Positions 41,909 to 55,079 are shown, numbered from the stretch's first letter. The stretch: 64,000 nt of DNA from Deinococcus planocerae (GCF_002869765.1 NZ_PNOR01000005.1:1-64000), one strand, 5' to 3'. Numbers and translations: made by a program. The notes: a model not told the origin generated them from the letters alone.

Positions 41909-42877
41909 ATGACCCTGGCGACCCGTTTCCGTTCCTTGACGCTCCCCGACGCCCTTCTGGCCGCTGGACGGAACATGGCGAGGAGGCTGGAGCGAGCCCT
42001 CGTTGAAGCCGTGACCGCCGTCCGTGATCTCGCGCTCCGGGTGGCGGATCACCTGCCGGGGAGGTTGGGGCTAGGCTCTGCCGGGTCGGACGTGCCCGCC
42101 GTGGCGGCCCGGGATGAGTCGGGGCCACTCCTGCGTCTGGCGGCCCTCGCCGTCCCCTTCCTGAGTGTCGGGCTGGGGGTGCTCAGCGGCACGCGCGGAT
42201 GGTTCGGGCCGAGGATCGAGGACCTGTCGGACCGGCAGAACTCGGGCATCCTGATCCTGCCGGTCAACGGTGCTTTCAGCATCTGGGGCGCGATCTACCC
42301 GGGGCTGCTCGGGCTGGCCGCCGCGCAGGCGTTCGGGCCGGGCCGGGACAATCCGCGCTATGCCCGGGCCCGCCTGCCCCTGATCGTCAACATGATCTTC
42401 AACTTCGTCTGGTTCGTCGCCACCCAGCGCGAGCGGCGCCTCGTGTCGGTCGCCGTGCTCCTCGGGCAGTTCGTGACGGCGCTGTGGCTGTACCTCCGGC
42501 TGGAGATTCCCCGGGTCCGGGTCGGGGGACTCGAACGCCTCTTGCGGGGTTCGGCCAGCCTCTACGCCGGGTGGTTGACCGTTGCCAGCGTCATCGGCAT
42601 CGCCTCGGCGCTGGAGTTCGTCGGCTTCAGCGGCCTCGGACTGGGGGCGGAAGTCTGGGCCGTGGTCATGCTGCTCGCGTGCGCGGCCACCGGCCTCCTC
42701 GGGCGCTTCAGGTGGCGCGATCCCGTGTACGGCGCCGTCTTCGTATGGGCCTTCGCCGGAGTCGCGGTGAAAGCGGGGCAGCCGCAAAGCGTCGTGCTGA
42801 CCGCGTGGCTGCTCGCCGCCGGGGTGCTGGTCTCGTTGCTTCCCCTCGTTCCCCAACGCGGGCCCGTTCCGGCCTGA
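41909..42877 (+). CDS. TspO-like tryptophan-rich membrane protein with N-terminal extension
   Basis: A 322-aa integral membrane protein. The first 85 residues are basic and helical ([29 protein letters not shown] region) and not membrane-like. Then come hydrophobic segments beginning [21 protein letters not shown], with [25 protein letters not shown] and [18 protein letters not shown] matching long TspO/MBR-like proteins. GAGGAGG lies 6 nt before the ATG. Divergent from a TetR gene with a shared operator. Ligand and role unknown. Confidence 0.7.
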   Translation: MTLATRFRSLTLPDALLAAGRNMARRLERALVEAVTAVRDLALRVADHLPGRLGLGSAGSDVPAVAARDESGPLLRLAALAVPFLSVGLGVLSGTRGWFGPRIEDLSDRQNSGILILPVNGAFSIWGAIYPGLLGLAAAQAFGPGRDNPRYARARLPLIVNMIFNFVWFVATQRERRLVSVAVLLGQFVTALWLYLRLEIPRVRVGGLERLLRGSASLYAGWLTVASVIGIASALEFVGFSGLGLGAEVWAVVMLLACAATGLLGRFRWRDPVYGAVFVWAFAGVAVKAGQPQSVVLTAWLLAAGVLVSLLPLVPQRGPVPA

Positions 42878-42911
42878 GCGGACGAGCCGCATCCACGAGG
42901 GGGCGAGGGGC

Positions 42912-43604
42912 CTAGCCCGCCGCCCCCCGCACCGCCTGCGCAAACCAGCGCGTCACGTGATCCGGGCGGGTGATCGCGCTTCCCACCACGACCGCGTGTG
43001 CCCCCCGCCGCAGCGCCTCCGCCGCCAGCTCGGGCGTGTTCAATCGGCCCTCGGCAATGAAGGGGAGGCCCGCCGCGCGCAGGGCGTCCATCAGGGCGAA
43101 GTCGGGCCCCGGCTGCCTGGGGCTGTGCGGTGTATACCCGCTCATCGTCGTGCCCACGATGTCCGCGCCCGCCGCGTAGGCCGACCGCGCCTCCTCCAGG
43201 GTGCTGATGTCCGCCATCGCCAGAGCGCCCGCCGCGTGTGTGGCCTCCACGAGTTCGGCCACGGTGTGGGGCCGGGGCAGGTCCGTCCCGTCGAAGGCCA
43301 CCACGTCCGCGCCCGCCTGGGCCACCTCCCGCACCTCCTCCGGGGTGGCGGTGATGTACACCTCCGTGCCCGGGTGGTTGTTCTTCGTCAGGCCGATGAT
43401 GGGGACGCTCCCGCCCTCCGCCTCCAACATGTCCCGCACCGCCCGGATGTCCTCGCCGCTCCGCAGCCGCAGCCCCGAGGCGCCGCCCACCAGGGCGGCC
43501 CGGCTCAGCGCCACGATCAGGGGCACTTCCCGCAGCGGGCTCCCCTCGTCCGCCTGCACGCTCACGATCAGTTGGCCCCGCAACCCCGCCAGGATGGAAT
43601 GCAT
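42912..43604 (-). CDS. nanE: N-acetylmannosamine-6-phosphate 2-epimerase
   Basis: A 230-aa TIM barrel converting ManNAc-6-P to GlcNAc-6-P. Typical parts are [97 protein letters not shown] and [39 protein letters not shown] (minus strand, 43612-43617) is 7 nt before the ATG. It diverges from nagZ, giving an amino-sugar divergon. Confidence 0.93.
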   Translation of the reverse strand: MHSILAGLRGQLIVSVQADEGSPLREVPLIVALSRAALVGGASGLRLRSGEDIRAVRDMLEAEGGSVPIIGLTKNNHPGTEVYITATPEEVREVAQAGADVVAFDGTDLPRPHTVAELVEATHAAGALAMADISTLEEARSAYAAGADIVGTTMSGYTPHSPRQPGPDFALMDALRAAGLPFIAEGRLNTPELAAEALRRGAHAVVVGSAITRPDHVTRWFAQAVRGAAG

Positions 43605-43611
43605 GGGGGTC

Positions 43612-43645
43612 AGGATACGCACCGGGCCCCCGCCTCGCTTACCCT
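43612..43645. promoter_or_regulatory. divergent leaderless promoters of nanE and nagZ
   Basis: TATCCT on the minus strand (43612-43617) is 7 nt before the nanE ATG. TACCCT on the plus strand (43640-43645) is 7 nt before the nagZ GTG at 43653. The 48-nt spacer has no room for leaders, so a single bound protein could control both genes. Confidence 0.5.
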
Positions 43646-43652
43646 GTGGCGC

Positions 43653-45119
43653 GTGACCCTTCCTCAACCCGGCGCGTTTGTGATGGTGGACATCCCCGGC
43701 CCTACCCTCGACCCGGACACGGCGAACCATCTGCGGCGGCACGGCATCCGCAGCGTGTGCCTCTTCGGCAAGAACGTGCAGGACGCCGCGCAACTCCGCG
43801 GGCTCTGCGCCGACCTGCGCGACCTGATGGGGGAAGGTGCCCTGATCGCCCTCGACCACGAGGGGGGCGCGATCCTGCGCCCGACCTTCTGGCCCTTCGC
43901 CCCCTCGGCGATGAGCCTCGGCGCGGCGGACGACGCGGGGCTCACCGAGGACGTGAACGCGGCGCTGGCCCGGCAACTGCGCTCCGTCGGCGTGAACTGG
44001 AACTTCGCCCCCGTGCTCGACGTGAACGTGAACCCGGCCAACCCGGTCATCGGCGACCGGGCCTACGGCGCGGACCCCGTTCTCGTCGCGCGGCACGGCG
44101 CGGCGGCCCTGCGGGGGCACGCGCGCGAGAGGGTCGCGGGCTGCGTGAAGCACTTTCCCGGCCACGGCGACACGCACCTCGACAGCCACCTCGCCCTGCC
44201 CCGCGTGCGGAAGTCCCGCGCCGAGCTGGACGCGGTGGAATTCGCCCCCTTCCGCGCCTGCCTGACGGGCGCCCCCGCCGTGATGACCGCCCACATCATC
44301 TACGACGCGCTCGACCCCGAACACCCGGCCACCCTCTCCCGCGCGGTCCTCACCGACCTGCTGCGCCGCGAGTGGGGCTACGGGGGCGTGACCGTCACCG
44401 ACAGCATGGGGATGCAGGCCATCGACGCGAACTACGGGCGCGGGGAGGCGGCGGTCCTCGCCCTCCGAGCCGGGGCCGACCTCGTGATGGCCCTGGGCCG
44501 CCGCGAGGCGCAGCAGGCGACCCTGGCCGCCATCGGGGACGCGCTGACGGGCACGCTCGACCGGGGCGAGGTGGAGGCGAGCCTGGAACGCCTGCACACC
44601 CTCGCCGCCGCCCACCCCGCCGGGGCGGACCCGGCCCCCGGTCCCCAGGACGACGCGGCGCTCTTCGCGGAGGGATGGGCACGCGGGTTGACGGTCTACC
44701 GCGCCCCGGTTGCGCCCCCTCCCGGCACCCGTGTCCGCCTCGTCGCCGGGCGCAAGGTGACCCGCGAGAACGTCAGCGAGGCGAGCGTGGACGCGGGGAT
44801 GCTCGCCCGCGACCTCGGCGCCGTGTACGAGGTGGACCTCCTCGCCTACGACGACCCCGCCGATCTCGACTGGGAGGCGATCCGCGCCCCCGGCCTCCCC
44901 GTGATCCTCGCCACGACGGCCCGGCACCGCTCGGCGGCTCTTCGACTCGCGCGGCCCGACCTGCACCTCGCGCTCTACAACCCCTATGCCGTCCTCGACG
45001 TGCCCGCCCCCGCCGTGCTCACCTACGGTTTCCGCCCCGAGGCCCGCGCCGCGCTGGTCGCGTGGCTGCGCGGGGAAGCGGGGGCCCCGGGCCGACTGCC
45101 GTTCAGCGACGGTGGGTGA
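43653..45119 (+). CDS. nagZ: beta-N-acetylhexosaminidase NagZ (GH3)
   Basis: A 488-aa GH3 enzyme, probably cytoplasmic as no signal peptide is present. The His/Asp loop [18 protein letters not shown] and the nucleophile in [11 protein letters not shown] are intact, with [22 protein letters not shown] near the N-terminus. A C-terminal domain of about 140 aa follows the barrel. The GTG start at 43653 is chosen by the -10 TACCCT 7 nt upstream; the frame stays open further upstream without coding character. It cleaves GlcNAc from muropeptides and with nanE suggests cell-wall recycling. Confidence 0.92.
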   Translation: MTLPQPGAFVMVDIPGPTLDPDTANHLRRHGIRSVCLFGKNVQDAAQLRGLCADLRDLMGEGALIALDHEGGAILRPTFWPFAPSAMSLGAADDAGLTEDVNAALARQLRSVGVNWNFAPVLDVNVNPANPVIGDRAYGADPVLVARHGAAALRGHARERVAGCVKHFPGHGDTHLDSHLALPRVRKSRAELDAVEFAPFRACLTGAPAVMTAHIIYDALDPEHPATLSRAVLTDLLRREWGYGGVTVTDSMGMQAIDANYGRGEAAVLALRAGADLVMALGRREAQQATLAAIGDALTGTLDRGEVEASLERLHTLAAAHPAGADPAPGPQDDAALFAEGWARGLTVYRAPVAPPPGTRVRLVAGRKVTRENVSEASVDAGMLARDLGAVYEVDLLAYDDPADLDWEAIRAPGLPVILATTARHRSAALRLARPDLHLALYNPYAVLDVPAPAVLTYGFRPEARAALVAWLRGEAGAPGRLPFSDGG

Positions 45120-45128
45120 GGGGGTCGC

Positions 45129-46000
<872 letters not shown>

Positions 46001-46004
<4 letters not shown>

Positions 46005-46888
46005 CGCAGCTCCTGGCCGTTCATCTGCTCGACCAGCCGCAGCATGGCGCTGTAGTCCGCCCCCGCACCGACGGTCGTGGCCGCCGCACGGACGAGGGCC
46101 GCCGTCTGCGTCAGCACCGGCGCGCTCGCCCCCGCCTCCCGCACCACGTCGGCGGCGATGCCGGTGTCCTTGGCGAGCAGCCCGAGCGTGAAGGTCACCG
46201 GAAACTCGCGGGTCAGCACCCGCTGCCCGATCAGGCTCTCGGTGGGGTAGCTGCGTCCGCTGCTCGCGTTGATCACGTCGAGCGCCGCATGCAGGTCCAC
46301 CCCCGTGCGCGCCAGCGCCGCCAACCCCTCGCCCGCCGCCCACATGTTCACGGCCATCAGGGTGTTGTTCACGGCCTTCACCGCGAAGCCCGCCCCCACC
46401 TCTCCCATGTGCACCACCCGCCCCGCGAAGGCGAGGTCCCCCCGCACCCGCTCCAGCACCCCCGCGTCCCCGCCCACCATCACGGTGAGCTTCCCCGCCT
46501 CGGCACCCCACGGCCCGCCGCTCACGGGCGCGTCGAGAAAGGCGACGCCCCGCTTCCGTAGCCGCGCCGATTGCCTCCTGGCCGCCTCCGGGTGCCCGCT
46601 CGTGCAGTCCACCCAGGTCGCGCCCTCCCGCAAATCGCCGATCAGCGCGTCCATCACCCCGTCCCCCTCGGCGCTCGTGGGCAGGCAGGTGAAGATCACG
46701 TCGGCCCCAGCCACCCCGGCGAGGTCCACCGCCTCGCCCCCGAACTCGGCGGCGTGCGCCTCTGCCTTCGAGCGGGTGCGGTTCCACACGAGGGCGCGCC
46801 CGCCCTGTGCCTGCCTATGCCGGACGACGTGGGCGGCCATCGGCCCACCCATCGCGCCCAGGCCGAGAAATGCGGCTGTTCTGGTCAT
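46001..46888 (-). CDS. NAD(P)-dependent beta-hydroxyacid dehydrogenase (3-hydroxyisobutyrate dehydrogenase family)
   Basis: A 295-aa enzyme with [19 protein letters not shown] (Rossmann GLGAMG), [24 protein letters not shown] (DxPVSGG substrate loop), the catalytic Lys region [14 protein letters not shown] and [18 protein letters not shown] (minus strand, 46898-46903) is 9 nt before the ATG. The substrate could be 3-hydroxyisobutyrate, tartronate semialdehyde or similar. It is coupled to the DegV gene. Confidence 0.88.
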
Positions 46889-46985
46889 ATCGCCCCCAGG
46901 CTAAGGGCCGCGCCACCCGCATGGCCGGAAGCTGAACCGAGTCCAGAAAAGCGGTGCGGGGGTGGGGCGGCGTATCCTGCCCCCC

Positions 46986-47894
<909 letters not shown>

Positions 47895-47976
47895 AGACGG
47901 CAAAACCATCGCCAGAGTCAACCTCTGTAGAAGTTCGATGGCATCAAGTGATTTTGGACAGGAGCGCCGTCACGTC

Positions 47977-48221
47977 ATGACAGACCGAGTATTCTTGTTG
48001 TTGCATTCCTATGAAAGTCCTTATGGCGAGGACATAATCAGAATTACAGGTGTCTATTCTTCGCGAACGGCGGCTGAGCAGGCGGTGATCAGGTTGTGCA
48101 ACCTTCCGGGCTTCTCAGATCACCCAAATGGTTTTCTATTAACGAATTTGAAATTGACGAGGATCATTGGACCTCGGGTTTTGGCGGTGCGGGGTTGGAT
48201 TGGCCGATGGAGGATCGTTGA
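47977..48221 (+). pseudogene. DUF7336-like small protein gene, frameshifted
   Basis: MTDRVFLLLHSYESPYGEDI continues through GVYSSRTAAEQAVIRLCNLPGFSDHPNGF in one frame. Then NEFEIDEDHWTSGFGGAGLDWPMEDR is found in a second frame ending at 48221. The junction is a run of four T (48132-48135); adding one T restores a single frame of about 80 aa. The order (VFLLLHSYE, GVYSSRTAAEQAV, LPGFSDHPNGF, DEDHWTSGF) matches the DUF7336 pattern. The region is visibly more AT-rich than its neighbours, so recent acquisition is likely. Either a pseudogene or an indel artefact. Confidence 0.6.
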
Positions 48222-48225
48222 CCAT

Positions 48226-48789
48226 CTAACCCTCTGCTCTTTCACCTGGCAGCCTCAGCTCCCCACCCCGTTCCTCCACCTGAAACCGCTCCCGCAAAAA
48301 CCTCCCCTGCGTCATCAGGCGGTCGGCGGCGGCGTGGTCGTGCCGCAGCGCCTCGCGCACTCCGTCCTCGATCAGGGCGAGCTGTTCGGCGAGGAGGGTG
48401 TCGGCGGGCTGGCCCTGCCCGGCGAGGCGTTCGCGCGCCCCCTCGGTGAGGGCCAGGTACGCCCGGACCGTCTCGGGGAGGTACGTCCGCCGCGTCTCCG
48501 CCAGGAGGTAAGCCGTGCGGGCGTCCGCCGTGCCGGGTGCGGCTTGAGCGTCCGCCACCGCACACAGGATGGCCCACGCCCGCGTCCGCTGCGGTTCGGG
48601 AAGCCGCAGCACGAGCGATTCCACGGGCGCCGGCGCCGGGGTAGGCAGAGGCTTCGCGGCGGCGGGCAAGGCCTCCCCACGTCCCGGCGGCAACCTCGCC
48701 GCCCGCCGCCCCGCCTTCGTCGTGTTGTCCACGTAGACGATCAGCGCGATGCCGCCGAAGATCACCAGCAGCAGCAACACCGCCGTCAC
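48226..48789 (-). CDS. hypothetical membrane-anchored protein, 187 aa
   Basis: Not recognised. One N-terminal membrane segment (VLLLLVIFGGIALIVYVDN), a Pro/Ala-rich linker, then a helical domain (RTRAWAILCAVADAQAA..., LAEQLALIEDGVREALRHDHAAADRLM). It starts with GTG. It lies downstream of an SPFH gene on the same strand with a 42-nt gap, so the two may be co-transcribed and both act at the membrane. Confidence 0.6.
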   Translation of the reverse strand: MTAVLLLLVIFGGIALIVYVDNTTKAGRRAARLPPGRGEALPAAAKPLPTPAPAPVESLVLRLPEPQRTRAWAILCAVADAQAAPGTADARTAYLLAETRRTYLPETVRAYLALTEGARERLAGQGQPADTLLAEQLALIEDGVREALRHDHAAADRLMTQGRFLRERFQVEERGGELRLPGERAEG

Positions 48790-48831
48790 GCGCCCGCCTC
48801 CCTGTGCCTCATGCGCCCATTGTGCGTGACC

Positions 48832-49776
48832 TCAGTCCCCCGGTTTGGCCGCCGCCACCCCTTGTCCCTGTTGCCCTTGCAGGCTCTTGAGGTCGAGCAG
48901 GAAGTTCCCGTCGGCGGGCAGCATCACCGTGTTAATGCCGGGCGAGAGCTTCTCCGCCACCGTCAGTTGGATGAGCTGCGGATTCTCGCGCAGGGCCCGC
49001 CCGCGCAAGCTGAGGGCCTCCGCCTCGCCGCGCGCCCGCGCCACCGCTGCCCGCGCCTGCCCCTCGGCCTCCACGACCGCGCGCTGGGCGCTGATGTTGG
49101 CCTGCTGGAGCCGGTTGCGCTCCACCGCCACCTGCTGCTCGGCGGTCTGCTTTTGCTCGATGGCCTTGGCGACGCTCTCGGGAATCTTGAGTTCCCGCAG
49201 CAGCACTGCGTCGAGCCGGATGTTGTTGCGCGTGAATTCCTGTCTCAGCGCCTCGGAGACCTTGACCTCCACCGCCTGCCGCTGGGTGCTGATCAGGTCC
49301 GCCGCGTTCACCTGCCCGATGGCGTCGCGCACCTTGGAGCGGATCTCGGGCGCGATGAGCACCCGCTCGTAGGCCGGGCCGAGCTTCTGGTGCAGTTCCG
49401 CCGCCCGCCCCGGGTTGATCGCGTAGCGCACCGTCACGTCCGCCGTGATGTCCAGCCCCTCCTTGCTGCGCGCCCGGATCGCCCCCTCGTCCCCCTCGCC
49501 CCGCGCGTGCGAGAGCGTGACCTCCTGCGTCCGCGTCGAGTACAGGTTCACCCGGTCGATAAACGGCGTCACGAAGTGCACCCCCTCCTGAAGGGGCTGG
49601 GCCCGCACGCCGCCGAGCGCGCTGAACACCACCCCCACGTTCCCGGCGGGCACCACCCGGAGTCCTTGCGCCACCACCAGCCCGGCGAGCGCCAGCCCCC
49701 CCACGATCAGCCCCAGCCGCACGGGAAGGCCCCGCCTCGGGGCCCCCTCGCCGCCCTGCTCCTGTCTGTTGGTCAT
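48832..49776 (-). CDS. SPFH/Band 7/prohibitin family protein
   Basis: A 314-aa membrane-bound SPFH protein. One N-terminal membrane segment (LGLIVGGLALAGLVVAQGL), the prohibitin-type SPFH domain (VPAGNVGVVFSALGGVRAQPLQEGVHFVTPFIDRV, AEIRSKVRDAIGQ-like VIAPEIRSKVRDAIGQ region) and a C-terminal coiled coil (AKAIEQKQTAEQQVAVERNRLQQA) are present. TACCGT (minus strand, 49782-49787) lies 5 nt before the ATG. Role as a scaffold is from the family. Confidence 0.88.
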   Translation of the reverse strand: MTNRQEQGGEGAPRRGLPVRLGLIVGGLALAGLVVAQGLRVVPAGNVGVVFSALGGVRAQPLQEGVHFVTPFIDRVNLYSTRTQEVTLSHARGEGDEGAIRARSKEGLDITADVTVRYAINPGRAAELHQKLGPAYERVLIAPEIRSKVRDAIGQVNAADLISTQRQAVEVKVSEALRQEFTRNNIRLDAVLLRELKIPESVAKAIEQKQTAEQQVAVERNRLQQANISAQRAVVEAEGQARAAVARARGEAEALSLRGRALRENPQLIQLTVAEKLSPGINTVMLPADGNFLLDLKSLQGQQGQGVAAAKPGD

Positions 49777-49812
49777 GCCTCACGGTACGGGTTGGACGCC
49801 CCCGCCGTTCCC

Positions 49813-50187
49813 TCACTCCCCCGACACGTACACCCAGCGCCCCTCCAGCCGCGCGAAGGTGCTCCGCTCCCGCAGGCGGTGGGTGCGTCCCCCCACCCGC
49901 AGAACCGCCGTGAACGTCACCTCGTTCCCCTCCGCCCGGTGGACCGTCAGGCCCTGGTATCGCGCCTCGTCAGCGTCCAGGTCGAGGTCGGGCGGGCACG
50001 TCTGCGGGTGCCACGTCCGCCGCACGTAGGCCGTGTCGCGCAGGGCATAGGCCGAGTACCGCGAGCGCATCAGCTCCCCCGGCGTGGTCGCCTCCCGCTC
50101 GCCCCGGTGCAGGGGCCCGCAGCACGCGCCGTAACTCCGCCCCAAACCGCACGGGCAGGGCTTGAAGACGGGAAAGGGGAGGGGCAT
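49813..50187 (-). CDS. YchJ family SEC-C metal-binding protein (UPF0225)
   Basis: A 124-aa protein with an N-terminal SEC-C zinc motif ([14 protein letters not shown]) and the YchJ core ([57 protein letters not shown]). Function unknown. TATCCT (minus strand, 50195-50200) is 7 nt before the ATG, which diverges from the methyltransferase gene 32 nt away. Confidence 0.87.
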   Translation of the reverse strand: MPLPFPVFKPCPCGLGRSYGACCGPLHRGEREATTPGELMRSRYSAYALRDTAYVRRTWHPQTCPPDLDLDADEARYQGLTVHRAEGNEVTFTAVLRVGGRTHRLRERSTFARLEGRWVYVSGE

Positions 50188-50219
50188 GGCGCCGAGGATA
50201 GCGGGCATACTGGGCCCCG

Positions 50220-51014
50220 ATGACCGCCCCTGACGTGATCACCTCCCTGCAAAATCCGCACGTCAAGCGCCTCGTCCGGTTGCGTGGACGCCGCGAACGC
50301 GAGCGTGAGGGCGTCATCCTGATCGAGGGGGCCCGCGAACTCTCCCGGGCGGTGGCGGTGGGCGTCCTGCCCCAGACCCTCTACCTCTGCCCGCCCCTGT
50401 TCAGCCCGGAGGCGCGCGAGGTGGCTCCCTCCTTCCCCGGCACTCCCGTCCTCCTCTCCCGCGAGGCGTTCGAGAAGGTCAGCGGGCGCGAGAATCCCGA
50501 CGGCCTGCTCGGGGTTGCCCCCGTGCCCGACCCAGCCCTGCCCGACCCTGACGGCGACGCCATCCTCGTCGTGCTGCGCGGCCTGGAAAAGCCCGGCAAC
50601 GTGGGCGCGATCCTGCGGACGGCGGACGCGGCGGGGGCCTCCGGCGTCATCGTCCTCGGGCGCGGCGCCGACCCCTACGGCCCGAACGTGATCCGCGCTT
50701 CTCAGGGCAGCGTCTTTACCCTCCCCGTCGCCGTGCTGGAGGAGGGAGAGGCGCTGGAGTGGCTCGCGGGGCGGGGGTTCACGCGCGTCGCCTGCACCCC
50801 CGACGCCCCTCACGTCTACTGGGACGCGCCGCTGACGGGCCGGGTCGCCCTCGTCCTGGGGGCGGAGCACGAGGGGTTGCCGCCGGAGTGGCGGGCCGCC
50901 GAACTCCCCGTCCGCGTCCCCATGCACGGCGCCGCCGACAGCCTGAACGTGGCGACCGCCGCCGCGCTCGTCTTGTACGAGTGCCTGAGACAGCGCCGGC
51001 GGCCCGGAGGGTAG
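50220..51014 (+). CDS. TrmH/SpoU family RNA methyltransferase
   Basis: A 264-aa SPOUT 2'-O-methyltransferase with an N-terminal substrate-binding domain ([32 protein letters not shown]). The SPOUT motifs are [21 protein letters not shown] (motif 1), [11 protein letters not shown] (motif 2) and [22 protein letters not shown] (motif 3). The target rRNA or tRNA site cannot be told. CATACT lies 8 nt before the ATG as a weak -10. Confidence 0.9.
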   Translation: MTAPDVITSLQNPHVKRLVRLRGRREREREGVILIEGARELSRAVAVGVLPQTLYLCPPLFSPEAREVAPSFPGTPVLLSREAFEKVSGRENPDGLLGVAPVPDPALPDPDGDAILVVLRGLEKPGNVGAILRTADAAGASGVIVLGRGADPYGPNVIRASQGSVFTLPVAVLEEGEALEWLAGRGFTRVACTPDAPHVYWDAPLTGRVALVLGAEHEGLPPEWRAAELPVRVPMHGAADSLNVATAAALVLYECLRQRRRPGG

Positions 51015-51041
51015 GCCGGACGCGGTGCTAGCCTCTGCGGC

Positions 51042-52859
51042 ATGACGACAACCTTGCCAAGACGCGCCGACGTGCCGCGCGAGCAGACCTGGGACATCGA
51101 GGCGCTCTTTGCCACCCCGCAGGACTGGGAGGCGGAGGCACAGGCCCTGCCCGGACTCATCGACGCCCTGGGCCAGCACGCCGGGCGGCTCGGCAGCGGC
51201 CAGGGCGCCCTCGCCGCCTACCTCCGCGAGGAGGGCGAGGTCGAGTTGCGGCTCACCCGCCTGCTCTCCTACGCGAGCATGGGCGCGAGCGTGGACGGGC
51301 GCGACGCGGAGGCCGCCGCCCGCCGCGACCGGGCCAACGGCATCGCCGCGCGGTACGCCAGCGTGACCGCCTTCGCCCGCCCCGAACTCCTCGCGCTCGA
51401 CGAGAAGGCGGTGCGGGAGTGGCTGACCCACCCCGACCTGCAAGGCCACCGCATCCGTTTCGAGCGGTTGTGGCGCACCCGCGAGCACGTCCGCTCCGCC
51501 GAGGTGGAAGAACTCCTCGGCGCCGTCCAGGCCCCCTTCGCCTCGGAACGCGGCATCCACCCCGCCCTCGCCAACATGGACCTGCGCTTCGGCACCGTGT
51601 CCTCCGGGAGTGGGGGCGGCGAGCCCGTCACCCAGGGCAACGTGGACCGCCTCACCTCCGATCCCGACCGTGACATTCGGCGCCAGGCCTGGGAGAACTA
51701 TACGGGCGCCCACCTCGCCGTCCGCCACGCGCAGGCCGCGATGTACGCGACGAACGTCCGCCAGAACGTCTTCCTCGCCCGCGCCCGCCGCTACCCGGAC
51801 GCGATCACGGCGACCCTCGCCCCCGACCGCATCCCGCTGGGGGTGGTGACCACCCTCCTGGACACCTACCGCGCCCACACGCCGACCTGGCACCGCTACT
51901 GGAACGTGCGCAAGAAGTGGCTCGGCCTCCCCGAACTGCGCGAGTACGACGTGAAGGCCGCCCTCGTCCCCCCGCGCGAGGTGAGCTACGGGCAGGCGGT
52001 CGAGTGGATCGCGCAGGGCATGGCCCCCCTCGGCGAGGACTACGTGCGGGAGCTGCGGGTGGGCCTGACCGAGGAGCGCTGGGTGGACTACGCCGCCAAC
52101 GAGGGCAAGCGTCAGGGCGCCTACTCCGCCGGGGCCGGGCGCGTCAAGCCCTACATCTTCATGACCTGGAACGGCACGATGTCGAGCTACTCGACCCTCG
52201 CCCACGAGATCGGCCACTCCATGCACTCGCTGCTCTCCCAGCGCGAGCACCCCTTCAGCGTCCCCCGCTACACCCTCTTCCACGCCGAGGTGGCGAGCAA
52301 CTTCGATCAGGCGATGGTGCGGCAGTTCCTCCTGAAAGAGGCGCGCGGGGCGGGCGACACCGACTTCGAGGTGGCGATCATCGAGGAGGCGCTCGCCAAT
52401 TTCCACCGCTACTTCTTCATCATGCCGACCCTGGCCGCCTTCGAGCTGGAGTGCTACCGCCGCGTCGAGGCGGGCGGCACGCTGAGCGCCCCCGACCTGA
52501 TCACGCTGACCGCCGACCTCCTGGCGCAGGGCTACGGCGACGGCGTGACAATGGACCGCGAGCGCAGCGGCATCCTCTGGGCGCAGTTCTCCACCCACCT
52601 CTACGCCAACTTTTACGCCTACCAGTACGCCACCGGCATCAGCGCCGCCCATCAGCTCCTGACCCAGTTCGGCGCCGACCCGGAGGGCGCCCGCGAGCGT
52701 TACCTCGCCTTCCTGCGCTCCGGCGGCAGCCTCGACCCCATCGACGCCCTGCGAGGGGCCGGGGTGGACATGCTCTCCCCGGAGCCCGTGGAGGCGACCT
52801 TCCGCACGCTGGCCGGCTATGTGGACCGGCTGGAGGAGCTGGCGGAGGAGCGGACCTAA
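51042..52859 (+). CDS. pepF: oligoendopeptidase F (M3 family)
   Basis: A 605-aa cytoplasmic M3B zinc peptidase that degrades short peptides. The catalytic [10 protein letters not shown] starts at residue 388, and [13 protein letters not shown] supplies the second Glu ligand region. [25 protein letters not shown] is typical of PepF. TAGCCT (51029-51034) is 7 nt before the ATG. A hairpin follows the gene. Confidence 0.93.
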   Translation: MTTTLPRRADVPREQTWDIEALFATPQDWEAEAQALPGLIDALGQHAGRLGSGQGALAAYLREEGEVELRLTRLLSYASMGASVDGRDAEAAARRDRANGIAARYASVTAFARPELLALDEKAVREWLTHPDLQGHRIRFERLWRTREHVRSAEVEELLGAVQAPFASERGIHPALANMDLRFGTVSSGSGGGEPVTQGNVDRLTSDPDRDIRRQAWENYTGAHLAVRHAQAAMYATNVRQNVFLARARRYPDAITATLAPDRIPLGVVTTLLDTYRAHTPTWHRYWNVRKKWLGLPELREYDVKAALVPPREVSYGQAVEWIAQGMAPLGEDYVRELRVGLTEERWVDYAANEGKRQGAYSAGAGRVKPYIFMTWNGTMSSYSTLAHEIGHSMHSLLSQREHPFSVPRYTLFHAEVASNFDQAMVRQFLLKEARGAGDTDFEVAIIEEALANFHRYFFIMPTLAAFELECYRRVEAGGTLSAPDLITLTADLLAQGYGDGVTMDRERSGILWAQFSTHLYANFYAYQYATGISAAHQLLTQFGADPEGARERYLAFLRSGGSLDPIDALRGAGVDMLSPEPVEATFRTLAGYVDRLEELAEERT

Positions 52860-52916
52860 ATTAATACAAGTTGGCCCAAGGCTCAAGGAGGCCCGGCGCC
52901 GCTTCCAGAACGCAAC

Positions 52917-52954
52917 CGCCCTGCCCGAAGAAGTTCCAGGCTCTGGGCAGGGCG
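52917..52954. terminator. hairpin between pepF and convergent MFS gene
   Basis: A perfect 10-bp stem CGCCCTGCCC / GGGCAGGGCG with an 18-nt loop, between gene ends at 52859 and 52970. There is no strong T run on the plus strand; a CT-rich stretch follows. Confidence 0.55.
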
Positions 52955-52969
52955 CCTCTGCCTCCTCTG

Positions 52970-54166
52970 TCACGAGACGGCTTCTGTGGGCGTGGCCGTG
53001 GCCCGGTCTCCGACCCGGACGAGGACCTCGTAGAGCATCAGCAGCAGTACGGCGGCGATCACGATGCACAGGCCGATCAGTTCCAGTCCGCCCGCGCGGG
53101 CGATCACCCCGACCAGCGCGGTGAGGACCGCTCCTCCCAGCCCCGCCGAGGCGATCTGGAAGCCGATGGCGCTGTTCGCGTGCGCCCTGCCGACGCGCCC
53201 CGGGGTCAGGCTGATCAGCGAGGCGAAGATGGGGGCGAGGAAAAAGCCGACCATCATCAGCCCGGCGACGGCGAGCGGGCGGGTCGGCTCCAGCCAGAAC
53301 AGCAGGGCCCCGAGGGCGCTGGCAACGAGGCAGAGCCGCAGCGTCCCCACCAGCGCAACCCGGTGGGCGATCACTCCGAACAGAATCCGCCCGACCATCA
53401 GGCTGCCCCAGTACAGGCTCACGAACAGCCCCGCCGCCCCCTCCGGCACCCCGCGCCCCAGCGTCAGCAGCGAGTAGCTCCACTGCGCGGTCGCCATCTC
53501 CAGCCCGGAGTAGAAGAAAAAGGTCAGCATCCCCAGCCAGACGATGGGGCGCCGCAGCGTGTCGCGGGTGCGGGCCGCCGGGACAGGCGCGGCGCCCTCG
53601 CCGCCGGACGGCGCGGCGTCCACCCATCTCCGGCGGGTCAGGGCGAAGACGAGGGCCAGCAGCACCTGGGCGCCCCCGACGATGACGTAACTCCAGCGCC
53701 AGACGTTCCCGGAGTTCAGCACCGCCGTGACGATCAATGGCCCGAGGGTGGTCCCCAGCCCGAAAAAGGCGTGCAGCCAGTTGAGGGTGCGGGCGCTGAA
53801 GTGCGCCGCGCCGTAGGCGTTCAGCCCCGCGTCGACGGCCCCCCCGCCCAGCCCGGCCAGGAAGCCCAGCGCCAGCAGCAGCGGCCACAGGGGCGTGAGG
53901 GCAAAACCCAGCAGGGCGAGTGCCGCCGCCAGCGTGGAAAGCGCGAGCACCGTGCCGATGGGAAGCGCCCGCAAAATCCGCCCACTGAGGAAGCTGGAGG
54001 TCAGGTACCCCGCCATCTGAACGGCGGCCAGCAGGCCGAGCGCGTCGAGCGGCACCCCGAAGTCGCCACGAATAGACGGCCACGACACGCCCAGAAGGCC
54101 GTCGGGCAGCCCCAGGCTGATAAAGGCGAGAAACGCCAGCAGGGCGAGCAGGGGGCGCCTAGGCAT
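52970..54166 (-). CDS. MFS transporter (12 TM)
   Basis: A 398-aa major facilitator with about 12 hydrophobic segments. [21 protein letters not shown] matches the first helix and loop of the FucP/YfkF-like sugar or drug subgroup, and [19 protein letters not shown] is segment 4. [21 protein letters not shown] is the mid-protein motif. TGTAAT (minus strand, 54174-54179) is 7 nt before the ATG. Substrate unknown. Confidence 0.85.
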   Translation of the reverse strand: MPRRPLLALLAFLAFISLGLPDGLLGVSWPSIRGDFGVPLDALGLLAAVQMAGYLTSSFLSGRILRALPIGTVLALSTLAAALALLGFALTPLWPLLLALGFLAGLGGGAVDAGLNAYGAAHFSARTLNWLHAFFGLGTTLGPLIVTAVLNSGNVWRWSYVIVGGAQVLLALVFALTRRRWVDAAPSGGEGAAPVPAARTRDTLRRPIVWLGMLTFFFYSGLEMATAQWSYSLLTLGRGVPEGAAGLFVSLYWGSLMVGRILFGVIAHRVALVGTLRLCLVASALGALLFWLEPTRPLAVAGLMMVGFFLAPIFASLISLTPGRVGRAHANSAIGFQIASAGLGGAVLTALVGVIARAGGLELIGLCIVIAAVLLLMLYEVLVRVGDRATATPTEAVS

Positions 54167-54617
54167 GGGACCGATTACAGCAAAAAACCCCCGCGAAAAC
54201 CCGAACACGCGCAGTTGTGCATGCTCAGCTCGCGTTCGGGGTCCGCTGCCTCCCCCCGGAAGACGAATCGTGTGGACCCGGCGTGACCGTCTGCTCAGGC
54301 GGGGCCAACCGGACGTCCCGCACGTCCCCCTCCTGTGTGGCAGGGCCTCGGACGGTGCCGGGCGAGGGCGTGCCCCGCCCGTCGGTGCTGGAGACGACCG
54401 CACATCCCGCCGACGGCCCGTTGATCACGCCGTCCTTGAGCTGCGCCCCTTCGGGGGAGGTGGTCAGGCCAGGTTCCGGCCCCGATGGCGCGCCTTACCC
54501 AGCCTGACCCCGCACTTCTCTCCAGAAGAAGACAAGTTTCACAAGCACCTATGTTGTTAGAACATTCACTTGATTGGAAAAGAGGAAGGGGTGAGTCTCC
54601 CCACCCCCTCCCACCCC
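54167..54617. other. 451-nt region without a confident gene
   Basis: It holds the leaderless -10 of the MFS gene near 54174. A minus-strand frame at 54225-54428 ([19 protein letters not shown]) and an overlapping plus-strand frame at 54217-54507 are both open. Neither has a clear start signal or known motif, and the composition is Pro/Gly/Ser-rich. A lower-GC stretch lies at 54530-54590. Confidence 0.4.

Positions 54618-55079
<462 letters not shown>

Noticed and set aside
42912..44966. Long upstream extension of nanE (684 aa)
   Set aside because: The extension is antisense to nagZ. NanE has normal length from the ATG at 43604, which has a leaderless -10.
46962..46985. ATG at 46962 as start of the AEC transporter
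   Set aside because: The -10 TATCCT at 46973-46978 lies inside this extension, so the transcript would start after it; the GTG at 46986 fits.
50070..54083. 1337-aa minus-strand open frame
   Set aside because: It lies antisense to the TrmH-type methyltransferase and pepF and in the wrong frame over the MFS gene. Composition is low-complexity Arg/Gly/His, as expected for a shadow in high-GC DNA.
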